The translations under genes and the position numbers were made by a program. Positions 37,391-47,265 of a stretch of 64,000 nucleotides of DNA are shown piece after piece; positions within the stretch are counted from its first letter, which is position 1; every line of letters starts with the position of its first letter. Source of the DNA: Vibrio neptunius. Lineage in GTDB: Bacteria; Pseudomonadota; Gammaproteobacteria; Enterobacterales; Vibrionaceae. The DNA is taken from NCBI GenBank assembly GCA_019339365.1, contig CP079859.1:496001-560000 (forward strand), read 5' to 3'. The notes beneath the pieces were generated by a model. The model saw only the letters and a list, made by a program, of their open reading frames with translations. It did not search any database and was not told the DNA's origin.

Positions 37391-38185
37391 CTAACTGATT
37401 TGAGAAGGGTTAACGCCGTAAGTGGACTTAAACGCCTTGCTGAAATGAGCCTGATCATAAAAACCCACTTGATGGGCGACTTCAGTGCCGCTCACTCCCG
37501 ATTTGAGCAGCTTCATTCCTTGCTCCATGCGCAGGCGGCTCAACCAAGCATAGGGGGTTAATCCGACTTTGGCTTTGAAATGGCGTTGAAACTGGGTAGG
37601 GCTCAATTCACATAACTGTGACAGTTGTTCTAGTCTCATTGGCTGATCGAGATTGTCCAATAGGTACTCTTTCAATGTTGCTATAGATTGGTTACCTAAG
37701 GGGATGGCGCGCTTTTGTTCTAAACGGCCGTAATGGCTAAACAAACGTTCAAATCCCTCGTAAGGCAGACAATCTTTTGCCAGTTGGCTGAGCTTATTGC
37801 ATGTAAGCAATTGGTGAAGTTGTGAGAGAGGCTGAAACACTTTTTGATCGGAAATAATCAGTTGCTTGAAGTGAAGTAGAGCACTCTGTTGCTTGAGCTG
37901 AGCAAGTTCGCTAAACCACGCAGGGTCAAGCGAAAATACCCGGGTTTGATACCCAGACTCCAAGATGGATTGACCGTCATGCAGCTCATCAGGGGGCATG
38001 ATGACTAATTGCCCTTTCCCCACATGATGGTTTGAGCCTTTATAGTGGAACTTTTGTTGTCCACCCGTGATAAGGCCAATATGAAAATCAAGATGATAGT
38101 GGCGTGAAAAAGCGAATGACCGATAATTCGCTTCAATCAGACCTATCTCTTTTGTCTCAGTACTGTGGTAATTGACCTTATCCAT
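37391..38185 (-). CDS. AraC-family transcriptional regulator
   Basis: A 264-residue protein. The N-terminal half is a cupin-type sensing domain (RHYHLDFHIGLITGG, QLVIMPPDELHDG). The C-terminal two helix-turn-helix motifs of the AraC family run from about 165 to 264 (MRLEQLSQLCELSPTQFQRHFKAKVGLTPYAWL, then VAHQVGFYDQAHFSKAFKSTYGVNPSQ). I start at ATG 38185 because the rarD terminator hairpin occupies the stretch just upstream where the longer frame would begin; no good ribosome site is seen. It probably regulates the LysE-type exporter next to it. Confidence 0.85.
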   Translation of the reverse strand: MDKVNYHSTETKEIGLIEANYRSFAFSRHYHLDFHIGLITGGQQKFHYKGSNHHVGKGQLVIMPPDELHDGQSILESGYQTRVFSLDPAWFSELAQLKQQSALLHFKQLIISDQKVFQPLSQLHQLLTCNKLSQLAKDCLPYEGFERLFSHYGRLEQKRAIPLGNQSIATLKEYLLDNLDQPMRLEQLSQLCELSPTQFQRHFKAKVGLTPYAWLSRLRMEQGMKLLKSGVSGTEVAHQVGFYDQAHFSKAFKSTYGVNPSQIS

Positions 38186-38191
38186 ACAACG

Positions 38192-38222
38192 AAAAAAGCT
38201 TGATGAGTATTTCATCAAGCTT
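38192..38222 (-). terminator. terminator of rarD
   Basis: AAGCTTGATGA and TCATCAAGCTT pair around AATAC with a T run on the minus strand. It separates rarD from the AraC-type gene downstream. Confidence 0.9.
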
Positions 38223-38257
38223 ATATGTGGGTCAGTGATTTGTCTTGTAAAAAACGA

Positions 38258-39172
38258 TCACTTTTCTGTTGCCGCTCTACGCGAACGCTTGCTGGTCTTC
38301 AGACCATCAAAGCTAAAGATCACTAAAGCCCCCCAAATGAAGGCAAAGGTGATGGCTTTGTCTGTGGTAAAGGTTTCGCCATATACTAAAACCGCCAGTA
38401 GGAACATTAAGCTTGGGCCAATATACTGAAAAAATCCTAGGGTTGAGAGCTTAAGACGAGTGGCTGCGCCAGTGAAACACAACAAAGGTAAAGTGGTGAT
38501 GACGCCTGCGGAGATCAGCAGCAGGTTCAGGGTAATAGGGTTCGCTGCAAAGTCGGAAGTCGGGGAGTCGGCAATCCACAATAGATACACCGCTGCGGCT
38601 GGCAGCATAACCAGTGTTTCAATAAATAGGCCCGTTTGAGCATCGAGGCTGACTTTCTTACGTAATAGCCCGTAAAAACCAAATGTTAGTGCAAGCGCGA
38701 TCGCGACGATAGGCACAGAGCCAAAAGCGATCAACTGAACCATCACACCGCAAGCTGCAAGTGCAACGGCAAACCACTGCAATTTACGTAGCCGCTCACC
38801 TAAGAACAACATGCCGAGTAGCACATTAATTAGTGGGTTGATGTAGTAACCGAGACTGGCATCCAGCATGTGATTGGCATTGACCGCCCAGATGAAAATC
38901 AGCCAGTTGACTCCTACGAGGAGTGAAGTCGAAACCAGAAACAGCACTTTGGTTTTGGAGCGAATGACATCTCGCACGCCACGCCAGCGACGGCCTATAT
39001 GTAGTAATACTGCCAACAGAGCAAAAGACCACACCACTCGATGACTGAGAATTTCAAACGGTGACACTTCACTGATGGATTTAAAATAGATCGGTGCAAT
39101 GCCCCACATGGTGTAGGCACCGATGGCGAGAAGGATGCCTTGCCGTGCTCTTTGCTGTTCTTCTGGTGTCAT
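38258..39172 (-). CDS. rarD: RarD, EamA-family (drug/metabolite superfamily) permease
   Basis: A 304-residue protein with ten predicted membrane helices in two EamA halves. The RarD-specific start is MTPEEQQRARQGILLAIGAYTMWGIAPIYFK, with HRVVWSFALL and ANHMLDASLGYYINPL later. The transport substrate is unknown (first described as chloramphenicol-sensitive RarD). It is divergent from recQ, a pairing I recall from other Vibrio. Intact. Confidence 0.92.
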   Translation of the reverse strand: MTPEEQQRARQGILLAIGAYTMWGIAPIYFKSISEVSPFEILSHRVVWSFALLAVLLHIGRRWRGVRDVIRSKTKVLFLVSTSLLVGVNWLIFIWAVNANHMLDASLGYYINPLINVLLGMLFLGERLRKLQWFAVALAACGVMVQLIAFGSVPIVAIALALTFGFYGLLRKKVSLDAQTGLFIETLVMLPAAAVYLLWIADSPTSDFAANPITLNLLLISAGVITTLPLLCFTGAATRLKLSTLGFFQYIGPSLMFLLAVLVYGETFTTDKAITFAFIWGALVIFSFDGLKTSKRSRRAATEK

Positions 39173-39326
39173 TGACGTTTACTCAAAGGATGATTGTCTG
39201 CAAAAGGAAGCATCCAGTATACGAATGAGTCAGTTAATCACCTAGCAATTTGCGGTTTTATTCACATCCGAACACTACTACAATGTGGCCTTTGCATTCC
39301 CCATTCTTTGCTCAATCGAGATATCA

Positions 39327-41162
39327 ATGACCGCGACACTGCTTGCTGAACAATCTGAACCGTCACCAACTCCACAAAGCGTACTGGAGGATGTGTTTGG
39401 TTATCAGTCATTTCGAGATGGTCAGCAAGAGGTCATTGAAGCGGCTGTCAGCGGTCAGGATAGTTTGGTCATCATGCCTACGGGTGGCGGTAAATCACTC
39501 TGCTATCAGGTTCCGGCCTTGGTGCGTGACGGTTTAACATTGGTGATTTCTCCTCTGATATCACTGATGAAAGATCAGGTCGATCAGCTCAAAGCCAATG
39601 GTGTTGCGGCGGAGTGTGTCAACTCTTCCATGCCCCGCGATGAGTTGTTCTCGGTCTATCAGCGGATGCAGTCAGGCCAACTTAAACTGGTGTATGTGTC
39701 ACCCGAACGCGTGTTGATGCGCGACTTTATCGAACGCCTTGAAAGTCTGTCGCTGTCTATGATCGCCGTTGACGAAGCACACTGTATTTCTCAGTGGGGA
39801 CATGATTTTAGACCTGAATACGCGTCGCTTGGCCAGATCAAACAACACTTTCCTCATGTGCCTTTTATGGCGCTGACGGCAACGGCCGATGATGCGACGC
39901 GCAATGACATCATGCATCGTCTGCAATTGAACGAGCCTCATATCCACTTGAGTAGTTTCGATCGCCCCAACATCCGTTATACCTTAGTTGAAAAACACAA
40001 ACCGATTTCTCAGGTGATCCGTTTTCTCGACACTCAGAAAGGCAACTGCGGCATCATCTATTGTGGTAGCCGTAAGAAAGTTGAAATGGTGACGGAAAAA
40101 CTGTGCAACAACCATATTCGTGCCGCCAGTTACCATGCAGGCTTAGAGACAGACGAGCGCGCTTATGTGCAAGAAGCGTTTCAGCGTGATGATATCCAAA
40201 TTGTGGTCGCCACGGTGGCGTTTGGTATGGGGATCAACAAACCCAACGTACGCTTTGTGGTCCATTTTGATATTCCACGCAACATTGAATCCTACTATCA
40301 GGAAACTGGTCGAGCAGGTCGGGATGGTTTGCCAGCGGAAGCGATGATGCTGTATGACCCAGCAGATATCAGCTGGTTGAGGCGCATGTTGGATGAAAAA
40401 GACGATGGGCCACAAAAGCAAGTGGAAGCGCATAAGCTCAATGCGATGAGTGCCTTTGCTGAAGCGCAGACGTGCCGTCGTCAAGTGTTACTAAATTACT
40501 TTGGTGAGTACCGTGAGCAGCCTTGTGGCAACTGCGACATCTGTTTGGACCCGCCCAAGCATTTTGATGCCACTGAACAGGCACGTAAAGCGCTGTCTTG
40601 TGTCTACCGGGTTAATCAGAGCTTTGGTATGGGTTATGTGGTTGAAGTCTTGCGTGGTATGCAGAACATCCGCATACGCGAAAATGGTCACGACAAGCTC
40701 ACCACTTATGGTATAGGACGTGAGAATAGCCACGACTACTGGGTGAGTATTTTCCGTCAGTTGATTCATAAAGGCATGTTGTTCCAGAATATTACTCGCA
40801 ACTCAACCTTACAGCTTACGGAAGAAGCGCGTCCGCTATTACGTGGTGATACCGCTCTTGAATTGGCGGTTCCTCGTCTGGATACCGCCGCGAGAGCCGC
40901 TAAGTCGGACAAACTTACCAGTAAGAACTACGATAAAAAGCTATTTGCTAAGTTGCGTAAGCTTCGCAAAGCGATTGCCGATGAAGATGGTTTACCACCA
41001 TACGTGGTGTTCAGCGATGCCACCTTGATTGATATGGCAGAAATTTTGCCAACCTCTTATGGTGAAATGCTAGCGGTCAATGGGGTAGGGCAGCGTAAGT
41101 TAGACAAATATGCCGATCCATTCTTAGATTTAATTCAGGAGCACATTACTCATCATGGTTGA
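39327..41162 (+). CDS. recQ: ATP-dependent DNA helicase RecQ
   Basis: A 611-residue superfamily 2 3'-5' helicase acting in the RecF pathway and at stalled forks. Walker A in MPTGGGKSLCYQ, DEAH motif in VDEAHCISQWGHDFRPEY, motif VI in QETGRAGRDG, the zinc-binding cysteines in CRRQVLLNYFGE...CGNCDICLD, then a winged helix and a C-terminal HRDC domain (about 530-605, ending DKYADPFLDLI). ATG at 39327 (MTATLLAEQ) is chosen over an earlier TTG at 39285 that would add 14 unlikely residues. The stop overlaps the next gene by 8 bases. Confidence 0.95.
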   Translation: MTATLLAEQSEPSPTPQSVLEDVFGYQSFRDGQQEVIEAAVSGQDSLVIMPTGGGKSLCYQVPALVRDGLTLVISPLISLMKDQVDQLKANGVAAECVNSSMPRDELFSVYQRMQSGQLKLVYVSPERVLMRDFIERLESLSLSMIAVDEAHCISQWGHDFRPEYASLGQIKQHFPHVPFMALTATADDATRNDIMHRLQLNEPHIHLSSFDRPNIRYTLVEKHKPISQVIRFLDTQKGNCGIIYCGSRKKVEMVTEKLCNNHIRAASYHAGLETDERAYVQEAFQRDDIQIVVATVAFGMGINKPNVRFVVHFDIPRNIESYYQETGRAGRDGLPAEAMMLYDPADISWLRRMLDEKDDGPQKQVEAHKLNAMSAFAEAQTCRRQVLLNYFGEYREQPCGNCDICLDPPKHFDATEQARKALSCVYRVNQSFGMGYVVEVLRGMQNIRIRENGHDKLTTYGIGRENSHDYWVSIFRQLIHKGMLFQNITRNSTLQLTEEARPLLRGDTALELAVPRLDTAARAAKSDKLTSKNYDKKLFAKLRKLRKAIADEDGLPPYVVFSDATLIDMAEILPTSYGEMLAVNGVGQRKLDKYADPFLDLIQEHITHHG

Positions 41163-41475
41163 TTCAGTGCAGCAAACGGAATTTGGTTTGCTTGAGTATC
41201 AAGCGCAAGAAGGGCGTATCATTATTCGATCTCCGCGTTTTGATTTTGATAGTTTTCCTCAGCTGGCTGATAAGCTGATAAAACTCCTCTCTGCGTCTGT
41301 GATTGAAAAGCAATGGGACGCCGACATGCATTCATGGTTGATTGATTTTGAAGGATGTCAGTTGTTTCTCAAATCGGAACATTATAGCGAGAGTGTTTGG
41401 TTGGAGGCTTTGGCCATAACAGAGAGCAGAGAAGAGTTGGATTACCTCGCGGGTCTATTTCAACATGGATTCTAG
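41155..41475 (+). CDS. DUF3630 family protein downstream of recQ
   Basis: A 106-residue cytoplasmic protein without signal or membrane segments, rich in acidic residues, matching the DUF3630 type (RIIIRSPRFDFDSFPQL, SWLIDFEGCQLFLKSEHYSE). The start overlaps the recQ end, so the two are co-translated. Function unknown; the tight coupling to recQ in Vibrio suggests a link to that helicase or simply shared transcription. Confidence 0.75.
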   Translation: MVDSVQQTEFGLLEYQAQEGRIIIRSPRFDFDSFPQLADKLIKLLSASVIEKQWDADMHSWLIDFEGCQLFLKSEHYSESVWLEALAITESREELDYLAGLFQHGF

Positions 41476-41506
41476 TTAGGCGAACCGATTGCATTAAGCA
41501 CATCTA

Positions 41507-41534
41507 TTGCCACTTATATCGGTTAATGTATAAT
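41507..41534 (+). promoter_or_regulatory. promoter of yhhQ
   Basis: TTGCCA (41507-41512) and TATAAT (41529-41534) are 16 bases apart. Transcription from about 41541 gives a leader of roughly 185 bases, long for a small gene, which fits regulation by RNA structure. Confidence 0.65.
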
Positions 41535-41543
41535 CGCCGGCCG

Positions 41544-41623
41544 CGATATTGGTCATGTTTAAAGCTTCACTTGGTTTAATGGCACAGCGCTATTTTGATG
41601 AAGCGGTAGTCATCTCAATATCG
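41544..41623 (+). other. nested hairpin structure in the yhhQ leader
   Basis: CGATATTG (41544-41551) pairs with CAATATCG (41616-41623), and inside it GCTTCA (41564-41569) pairs with TGAAGC (41599-41604). A T-rich stretch follows. It could be a leader attenuator or expression platform; a short 32-codon frame (ATG at 41555) also runs through it. Confidence 0.45.
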
Positions 41624-41682
41624 AGTTTTATTTTCGTTTTACATTGTTGGTAAGAGTCTTTCCGTGGCTGGAACAGATTCGC

Positions 41683-41718
41683 TTTGGGTTCCCTCACCCC
41701 CAAACCAAACTAAAAAGG
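41683..41718 (+). promoter_or_regulatory. candidate preQ1-I riboswitch overlapping the yhhQ ribosome site
   Basis: TTTGGG and CCCAAA form stem P1 around the ten-base loop TTCCCTCACC. It is followed by a 14-base tail CCAAACTAAAAAGG that ends in the Shine-Dalgarno, exactly the size and order of the preQ1-I aptamer (short stem, C-rich loop end ACC, A-rich tail ending AAGG). The downstream gene is a YhhQ-type queuosine-precursor transporter. Ligand binding would fold the tail and hide the ribosome site. Confidence 0.6.
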
Positions 41719-41724
41719 TATCGC

Positions 41725-42393
41725 ATGAGTAACTTTACCCCTGCGCAGCAGCGCAAAGCCCTTTTGTTATTAGTTCTATTTCACTTGATCATTATTGCAT
41801 CGAGTAATTATCTGGTTCAGCTTCCATTTACTATCTTTGGTTTCCACACCACGTGGGGCGCCTTCACGTTTCCGTTTATCTTTTTGGCAACTGATCTGAC
41901 AGTACGAATTTTTGGTGCCCAACTTGCGCGTAAGATCATTTTCTGGGTGATGCTACCAGCGCTGGCAGTGTCTTATGGTTTATCGGTATTGTTTTTTGAA
42001 GGGCAATTTCAGGGTTTCTCACACTTAGGTGAGTTTAATTTGTTTGTTGCGCGTATTGCGATTGCGAGCTTTATGGCTTATCTACTAGGGCAAATCCTAG
42101 ATGTGCATGTGTTTAATCGCCTGCGCCAGATGAAGCAGTGGTGGGTTGCCCCAACGTGTTCCACTCTGTTTGGTAACGCGCTGGATACTATCGCTTTCTT
42201 TGCCATTGCATTCTACCAAAGCCCTGATCCATTTATGGCCGAGCACTGGACCGAAATCGCGCTGGTGGATTATGGATTCAAACTGGTGATCAGCTTGGGC
42301 CTATTTGTACCTATGTATGGTGTGCTGCTGAATTACTTGGTGAAGAAACTCACAGCTGTTAATCCTGACTTTAAAGTGATTGGCGCCAAATAA
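41725..42393 (+). CDS. yhhQ: queuosine precursor transporter YhhQ (QPTR family)
   Basis: A 222-residue membrane protein with about six helices: MSNFTPAQQRKALLLLVLFHLII, then GAFTFPFIFLATDLTVRIFG, ending LNYLVKKLTAVNPDFKVIG. The FPFIFLATDLTVRIFG stretch is characteristic of the COG1738 family. It imports preQ0/preQ1 for tRNA queuosine synthesis. ATG at 41725 follows AAAAAGGTATCGC; the frame stays open upstream to 41644, but that part runs through the riboswitch-like stretch. Ends at a strong terminator. Confidence 0.9.
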   Translation: MSNFTPAQQRKALLLLVLFHLIIIASSNYLVQLPFTIFGFHTTWGAFTFPFIFLATDLTVRIFGAQLARKIIFWVMLPALAVSYGLSVLFFEGQFQGFSHLGEFNLFVARIAIASFMAYLLGQILDVHVFNRLRQMKQWWVAPTCSTLFGNALDTIAFFAIAFYQSPDPFMAEHWTEIALVDYGFKLVISLGLFVPMYGVLLNYLVKKLTAVNPDFKVIGAK

Positions 42394-42411
42394 GGTTCGC
42401 CCTTCGAAAAC

Positions 42412-42446
42412 AAAAAAGCCCGACAAGTGACCTTGTCGGGCTTTTT
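42412..42446. terminator. bidirectional terminator between yhhQ and gppA
   Basis: AAGCCCGACAAG and CTTGTCGGGCTT pair around TGAC, with A and T runs outside. Serves both convergent genes. Confidence 0.92.
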
Positions 42447-42459
42447 ATTTGTTCTTTAG

Positions 42460-43950
42460 TTAGTTGGCAATGATGCTCAAAGGCCAGCCAATGTCACTTT
42501 GACGGTTGGCTTCTATTTCTAACTCCGCCGCAGTTAGAGGGTTGGCTTTCAGCCACTGTTCTGCAACCGTTAGGGTGAGCTTATCGCCTTGAGATTGAAG
42601 TGCGATATTGGGCTCCAAATCCGGATTGCGACGATGGGTCAGTAAAACCGCGAGACGCAGCAAACGTAATACCCGTTTGGCACTGTTACCTGACAGCGCA
42701 TGTTGCTCTGGCAGAGAAGTGAGTTGTTCGCGATAACGACGTGATACTTCACCAAGGAAGTGCTTTTGTGCTCGGGTGTAACCGGGTAGATCCAAGTTTT
42801 GCAATAAGTACGCACTGTGCTCACCGCCTTTCTTGAAGTCAATCGTTAGACCGATTTCATGCAGCTTCGCCGCTGTCTCAAGCAGAACGCTGCCCTGAGC
42901 TTCTGCAATCCACTCGGCTTCACATTGCTCAAGCAGTTTACTGGCTAAGGTTGCGACTTGTTGACCGTAAACCGTATCAATTTGGTAGCGGGTTTGAACA
43001 CTGGCAATTGTGCGAGCACGAATATCGTCTTGCTTGAGTTCATCGACCATTTCATACACTAAGCCTTCGCGCAGTGCGCCGCCAGCCAATGTCATTGAAT
43101 CAATTTCCAGTAATTCAAAGATAGCGATGAGAATCGAAAGACCGCTTGGGAAGACCAGTGCGCGTTCTAGCGTTAGCCCTTCTATCTCCAGCTCTTCCAA
43201 ATGATCCGCCAGCATAGCTTGTTTTTGCAGACGCTTGAGTTTGGCGTGAGTAATGACTTCGTCCATACCCTGTGCCAGCATAATTTCCTGCAAAGCCTGA
43301 ACTGTACCAGAAGCACCGACACACACATCCCAGCCAATTTTAGTGTATTGCTCAAGGATAGGTCTCAGCGTTTCTTTAGCCGCTTCAATCGCATTGTTAA
43401 AGTTGGTTACGGTGAGCTGGCGGTCTTTGAAGTGACGCTCCAGCCAAGTAACACAACCCATTTTCAGGCTGGTCAGTGCCTTGGCTTCAAAACCTTCACC
43501 GATAATAAGTTCGGTACTGGCACCGCCAATATCGACCACCAAACGACGACCGCTGCCGCCAGATGTGTGTGCCACCCCTTTATAAATAGTGGCCGCTTCT
43601 TCTTCGCCACAGATCACGTCAATCTTGTGACCAAGAATCTGGTTTGCTTTATCAAGAAAGATATCCACATTGGTGGCGGTGCGCAGTGTTGCCGTGCCCA
43701 CAATGCGGATATTCTGCGTTGGTATATCTTGAAGTCGCTCTGCAAATAGACTCAAGCAGTCCCATCCGCGTTGCATGGCTTCCTGGCTTAAAGCGTTATT
43801 GTCGTCTAACCCTGCGGCAAGACGAACCTTACGTTTAATTTTTGCCATAGTCTGAACGCTGCCATCAATGTGACGCACAACGAGCATATGAAAACTGTTC
43901 GACCCGAGGTCGATGGCAGCGTAGAGCGGGGAAGAAACTGCTTGGCTCAT
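42460..43950 (-). CDS. gppA: guanosine-5'-triphosphate,3'-diphosphate pyrophosphatase
   Basis: A 496-residue Ppx/GppA-family enzyme that converts pppGpp to ppGpp and may act on polyphosphate. It begins [26 protein letters not shown] with the ASKHA fold phosphate-1 motif; DIGGASTEL is the phosphate-2 motif. The second half contains an HD-type helical domain ([26 protein letters not shown]). The start at 43950 fits the family; the longer frame back to 44025 overlaps rhlB. It lies seven bases after the rhlB stop, so rhlB-gppA is an operon as in E. coli. Confidence 0.93.
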   Translation of the reverse strand: MSQAVSSPLYAAIDLGSNSFHMLVVRHIDGSVQTMAKIKRKVRLAAGLDDNNALSQEAMQRGWDCLSLFAERLQDIPTQNIRIVGTATLRTATNVDIFLDKANQILGHKIDVICGEEEAATIYKGVAHTSGGSGRRLVVDIGGASTELIIGEGFEAKALTSLKMGCVTWLERHFKDRQLTVTNFNNAIEAAKETLRPILEQYTKIGWDVCVGASGTVQALQEIMLAQGMDEVITHAKLKRLQKQAMLADHLEELEIEGLTLERALVFPSGLSILIAIFELLEIDSMTLAGGALREGLVYEMVDELKQDDIRARTIASVQTRYQIDTVYGQQVATLASKLLEQCEAEWIAEAQGSVLLETAAKLHEIGLTIDFKKGGEHSAYLLQNLDLPGYTRAQKHFLGEVSRRYREQLTSLPEQHALSGNSAKRVLRLLRLAVLLTHRRNPDLEPNIALQSQGDKLTLTVAEQWLKANPLTAAELEIEANRQSDIGWPLSIIAN

Positions 43951-43957
43951 AGACGAC

Positions 43958-45260
43958 TTAAGAATCCTTTTGGTGACGTTGACGAGAGCGGTTGTTGTTA
44001 CGACGGTTGCCTGAGCGTGAACCACCTGTGTTGGTACGACGTTGTTGCGGACGATTAGAACGCATACGTAGTGGTGCTGGTAAATCTTCGATCAGCGCAC
44101 TTGGGTCGTAGTCTGAAACAGGAATGGTGTGCTCAATGTACTCTTCAATCGGCGGTAAGTTAATAGCGTAGTCTTCACACGCAAAGCTGATTGAATGGCC
44201 ACTTGCCCCTGCACGACCCGTACGACCGATGCGGTGTACGTAATCTTCGCAATCGTCAGGTAGGTCAAAGTTAAATACGTGAGTCACTTGAGGGATGTGA
44301 AGGCCACGAGCTGCTACGTCTGTTGCCACTAGCAGGTCAACTTCACCTTTAGTGAACTGTTCCAAGATGCGTTCGCGCTTCTTCTGCGGTACATCGCCCG
44401 TCAATAGACCTACACGATGCCCATCAGCCGCTAGGTGGCCCCATACGGATTCACACTTGTGTTTGGTATTGGCAAAGATGATCGCGCGCTCTGGCCACTC
44501 TTCTTCAATAAGAGTTTGTAGCAGAGACATCTTGTGTTCGTTAGATGGGTAAAACAGCTCTTCCTGAATGCGGTGACCAGTTTTGACTTCTGGCTCCACC
44601 ACAACGTGTTCTGGGTTGTGCATATGTTCGAAAGCCAGCTCCTGAACACGGTACGATAGAGTCGCAGAGAACAACATGTTCAAACGCTCTTTGGGTTCAG
44701 GCATTCGACGGAATAGAAAACGAATATCTTTAATGAAACCAAGATCGAACATGCGATCCGCTTCATCAAGCACAACCGCTTGAATGTGGTTAAGGTTAAA
44801 TACCTTCTGCTTGTAGAAGTCGATAATACGACCTGTGGTACCGATCAGCACGTCTACACCTTGCTCTAACTTAGCAAGTTGCTTGTCGTAGCTCTCGCCA
44901 CCATATGCTAGTGCGGCTTTAATACCGGTTTCTGCAATCAGAGGTTCAGCGTCATTGTAAATCTGAATTGCCAGTTCACGAGTCGGTGCCATGATAATCG
45001 CACGTGGTTGAGTCGGCTTGCGACCTTCGTGCTCTGGTGTATTCAGCAGGTGGTTAAAAGTAGCAGTCAGAAAAGCCAGGGTTTTTCCTGTCCCTGTTTG
45101 AGCCTGACCTGCAATGTCTTGGCCGGTGAGCAGTACCGGCAACGCCAAGGCTTGAATTGGGGTACAAAACTCGAACCCTTTTTTTCTCCAAACCTTCAAC
45201 AACTTGGGGGTGTAAACCCAAATCGGCGAACTTTTGCTCTGTGATATGCGTCTTTTTCAT
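43958..45260 (-). pseudogene. rhlB: ATP-dependent RNA helicase RhlB, frameshifted near the N-terminus as read
   Basis: The true start [21 protein letters not shown] is at 45260, but after VEGLEKK the frame is lost; the main frame resumes with [17 protein letters not shown] and runs to 43958. A seven-A run near 45182 has one A too many; removing it restores [10 protein letters not shown] and 433 residues. The rest is intact: Q motif, [31 protein letters not shown] and a basic C-terminal tail rich in Arg and Asn. RhlB works in the RNA degradosome. A housekeeping gene, so a base-calling error is likely. First gene of rhlB-gppA. Confidence 0.9.
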
Positions 45261-45372
45261 GGCTATAGAATATCAGCTTAAGCTTGCAATACGAAAGTAA
45301 ATACATTCCAATAGGGCATCTAAATACTGGTTATCATCCAACCAGTTCCGAAAAAACACATTGGAGTGGAAG

Positions 45373-45699
45373 ATGAGTGATAAGATTTTGCAGCTAACTG
45401 ATGACGGTTTTGAAGCCGACGTACTCAACGCTGCAAGCCCGGTTCTTGTTGATTTTTGGGCAGAATGGTGTGGTCCTTGTAAGATGATTGCTCCTATTCT
45501 GGACGAGATCGCCGAAGAGTACGAAGGCAAACTCACTATCGGTAAACTGAATATCGACCAAAATGCAGGTACTCCACCTAAATTTGGTATTCGTGGTATC
45601 CCAACACTATTACTTTTCAAAAATGGTAGTGTTGCAGCGACGAAAGTAGGTGCGCTGTCTAAAACTCAGTTGAAAGAGTTTTTGGACGCTAACCTATAA
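45373..45699 (+). CDS. trxA: thioredoxin 1
   Basis: A 108-residue thioredoxin with active site WCGPC in [16 protein letters not shown] and the cis-proline region [17 protein letters not shown] at 45373 (MSDKILQL) follows GGAGTGGAAG; a TTG at 45361 would add four residues. It reduces disulfides, including those of ribonucleotide reductase. Divergent from rhlB and followed by a terminator before rho, the same order as in E. coli. Confidence 0.97.
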   Translation: MSDKILQLTDDGFEADVLNAASPVLVDFWAEWCGPCKMIAPILDEIAEEYEGKLTIGKLNIDQNAGTPPKFGIRGIPTLLLFKNGSVAATKVGALSKTQLKEFLDANL

Positions 45700-45718
45700 T
45701 TCAGTTGTTCAGATAAGG

Positions 45719-45746
45719 CCGTGCATTTAACAAAATGCACGGTTTT
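45719..45746 (+). terminator. terminator of trxA
   Basis: CCGTGCATTT and AAATGCACGG pair around AACA with a T-rich tail. Confidence 0.88.
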
Positions 45747-45827
45747 GTTTTTGAAGACTAACAAAATCTAGACTAGGCTAGTATTTAGTGCTAATTTATC
45801 GCACGTTAAATAAACAAGTTTCTCTTC

Positions 45828-45847
45828 TTGGTCGATCCTGTGACCAA
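45828..45847 (+). promoter_or_regulatory. small hairpin in the rho leader
   Basis: TTGGTC and GACCAA pair across eight bases within the roughly 160-base leader of rho. rho is controlled by Rho-dependent attenuation in its own leader in E. coli; the role of this hairpin is only a guess. Confidence 0.3.
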
Positions 45848-45902
45848 AATTCATCTTAACTAAATAACAGATCCTATTTTGACTAAAAAAGTATCCACCA
45901 CC

Positions 45903-47162
45903 ATGAATCTAACAGAACTGAAGAACAGACCAGTGTCTGATCTTGTCAAACTTGGCGAAAGCTTGGGCCTTGAAAACCTAGCTCGTCTAAGAAAACAAGA
46001 CATTATCTTCGCTATCCTTAAAGCGCATGCGAAAAGCGGCGAAGACATTTTTGGCGACGGGGTTCTGGAAATACTTCAAGACGGTTTTGGCTTCTTGCGC
46101 AGTGCAGACAGCTCTTACTTGGCAGGCCCAGATGACATCTATGTATCTCCAAGTCAGATCCGCCGATTCAACCTTCGTACAGGTGACTCTATTGCTGGTA
46201 AGATTCGTCCACCAAAAGATGGCGAACGTTATTTTGCTCTGTTAAAAGTCAATACAGTTAACGATGACAAGCCAGACAACGCGCGTAACAAGATTCTATT
46301 TGAAAACTTGACGCCACTGCACGCAAACGAGCGTATGGTGATGGAGCGTGGTAACGGTTCGACTGAAGATATTACTGCACGTGTTCTTGATCTGGCTTCA
46401 CCAATTGGTAAAGGTCAGCGTGGTCTGATTGTTGCTCCGCCAAAAGCGGGTAAAACAATGCTGCTACAGAATATCGCTCAAAGCATTGCTTACAACCACC
46501 CTGAATGTGAGCTAATGGTACTTCTTATCGACGAGCGTCCAGAAGAAGTTACCGAGATGCAACGCCTAGTTAAAGGTGAAGTGGTTGCGTCAACGTTTGA
46601 TGAACCAGCGTCTCGCCACGTACAAGTTGCCGAGATGGTTATCGAGAAAGCAAAACGTCTTGTTGAACACAAGAAAGACGTAGTAATCCTGCTTGACTCT
46701 ATCACTCGTCTAGCTCGTGCATACAACACAGTTGTTCCATCATCAGGTAAAGTCTTGACTGGTGGTGTCGATGCAAATGCATTGCACCGTCCTAAGCGTT
46801 TCTTTGGTGCTGCACGTAACGTAGAAGAAGGCGGTAGCCTGACAATTCTCGCGACGGCTCTTGTTGATACTGGTTCTAAGATGGACGAAGTTATCTACGA
46901 AGAGTTTAAAGGTACAGGTAACATGGAAATTCACCTGAACCGTAAGATAGCTGAGAAACGTGTTTTCCCTGCCATTGACTTCAATCGTTCAGGTACTCGT
47001 CGTGAAGAACTTCTGACTAAGAATGAAGAGCTTCAGAAGATGTGGATTTTGCGCAAGATTGTTCATCCAATGGGTGAAATCGACGCGATGGAGTTCTTGA
47101 TCGACAAGCTCGCCATGACCAAGACTAACGATGAGTTTTTTGACGCCATGCGTCGTCAGTAA
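45903..47162 (+). CDS. rho: transcription termination factor Rho
   Basis: A 419-residue hexameric RNA helicase ending transcription. It begins [19 protein letters not shown], has the RNA-binding cold-shock domain ([23 protein letters not shown]), Walker A in [14 protein letters not shown], Walker B in [16 protein letters not shown] and the Q and R loops after it. The length and ends equal E. coli Rho (419). The frame is open back to 45879, but MNLTEL is the family start. A strong terminator follows. Intact. Confidence 0.98.
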   Translation: MNLTELKNRPVSDLVKLGESLGLENLARLRKQDIIFAILKAHAKSGEDIFGDGVLEILQDGFGFLRSADSSYLAGPDDIYVSPSQIRRFNLRTGDSIAGKIRPPKDGERYFALLKVNTVNDDKPDNARNKILFENLTPLHANERMVMERGNGSTEDITARVLDLASPIGKGQRGLIVAPPKAGKTMLLQNIAQSIAYNHPECELMVLLIDERPEEVTEMQRLVKGEVVASTFDEPASRHVQVAEMVIEKAKRLVEHKKDVVILLDSITRLARAYNTVVPSSGKVLTGGVDANALHRPKRFFGAARNVEEGGSLTILATALVDTGSKMDEVIYEEFKGTGNMEIHLNRKIAEKRVFPAIDFNRSGTRREELLTKNEELQKMWILRKIVHPMGEIDAMEFLIDKLAMTKTNDEFFDAMRRQ

Positions 47163-47177
47163 AAATTTGTGACCTCA

Positions 47178-47208
47178 AACGCCATCGACATTGTCGGTGG
47201 CGTTTTTG
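47178..47208 (+). terminator. terminator of rho
   Basis: AAACGCCATCGAC and GTCGGTGGCGTTT pair around ATT with a T run. Confidence 0.88.
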
Positions 47209-47265
47209 TTTGCATTCTTATCTGATTGGCTCCACAATGGCCAAGAATGTTAAGAGGAGGTTAAC

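Noticed and set aside
43870..44058. Possible small gene between gppA and rhlB on the plus strand
   Set aside because: It overlaps both real genes in antisense and has no supporting signal.
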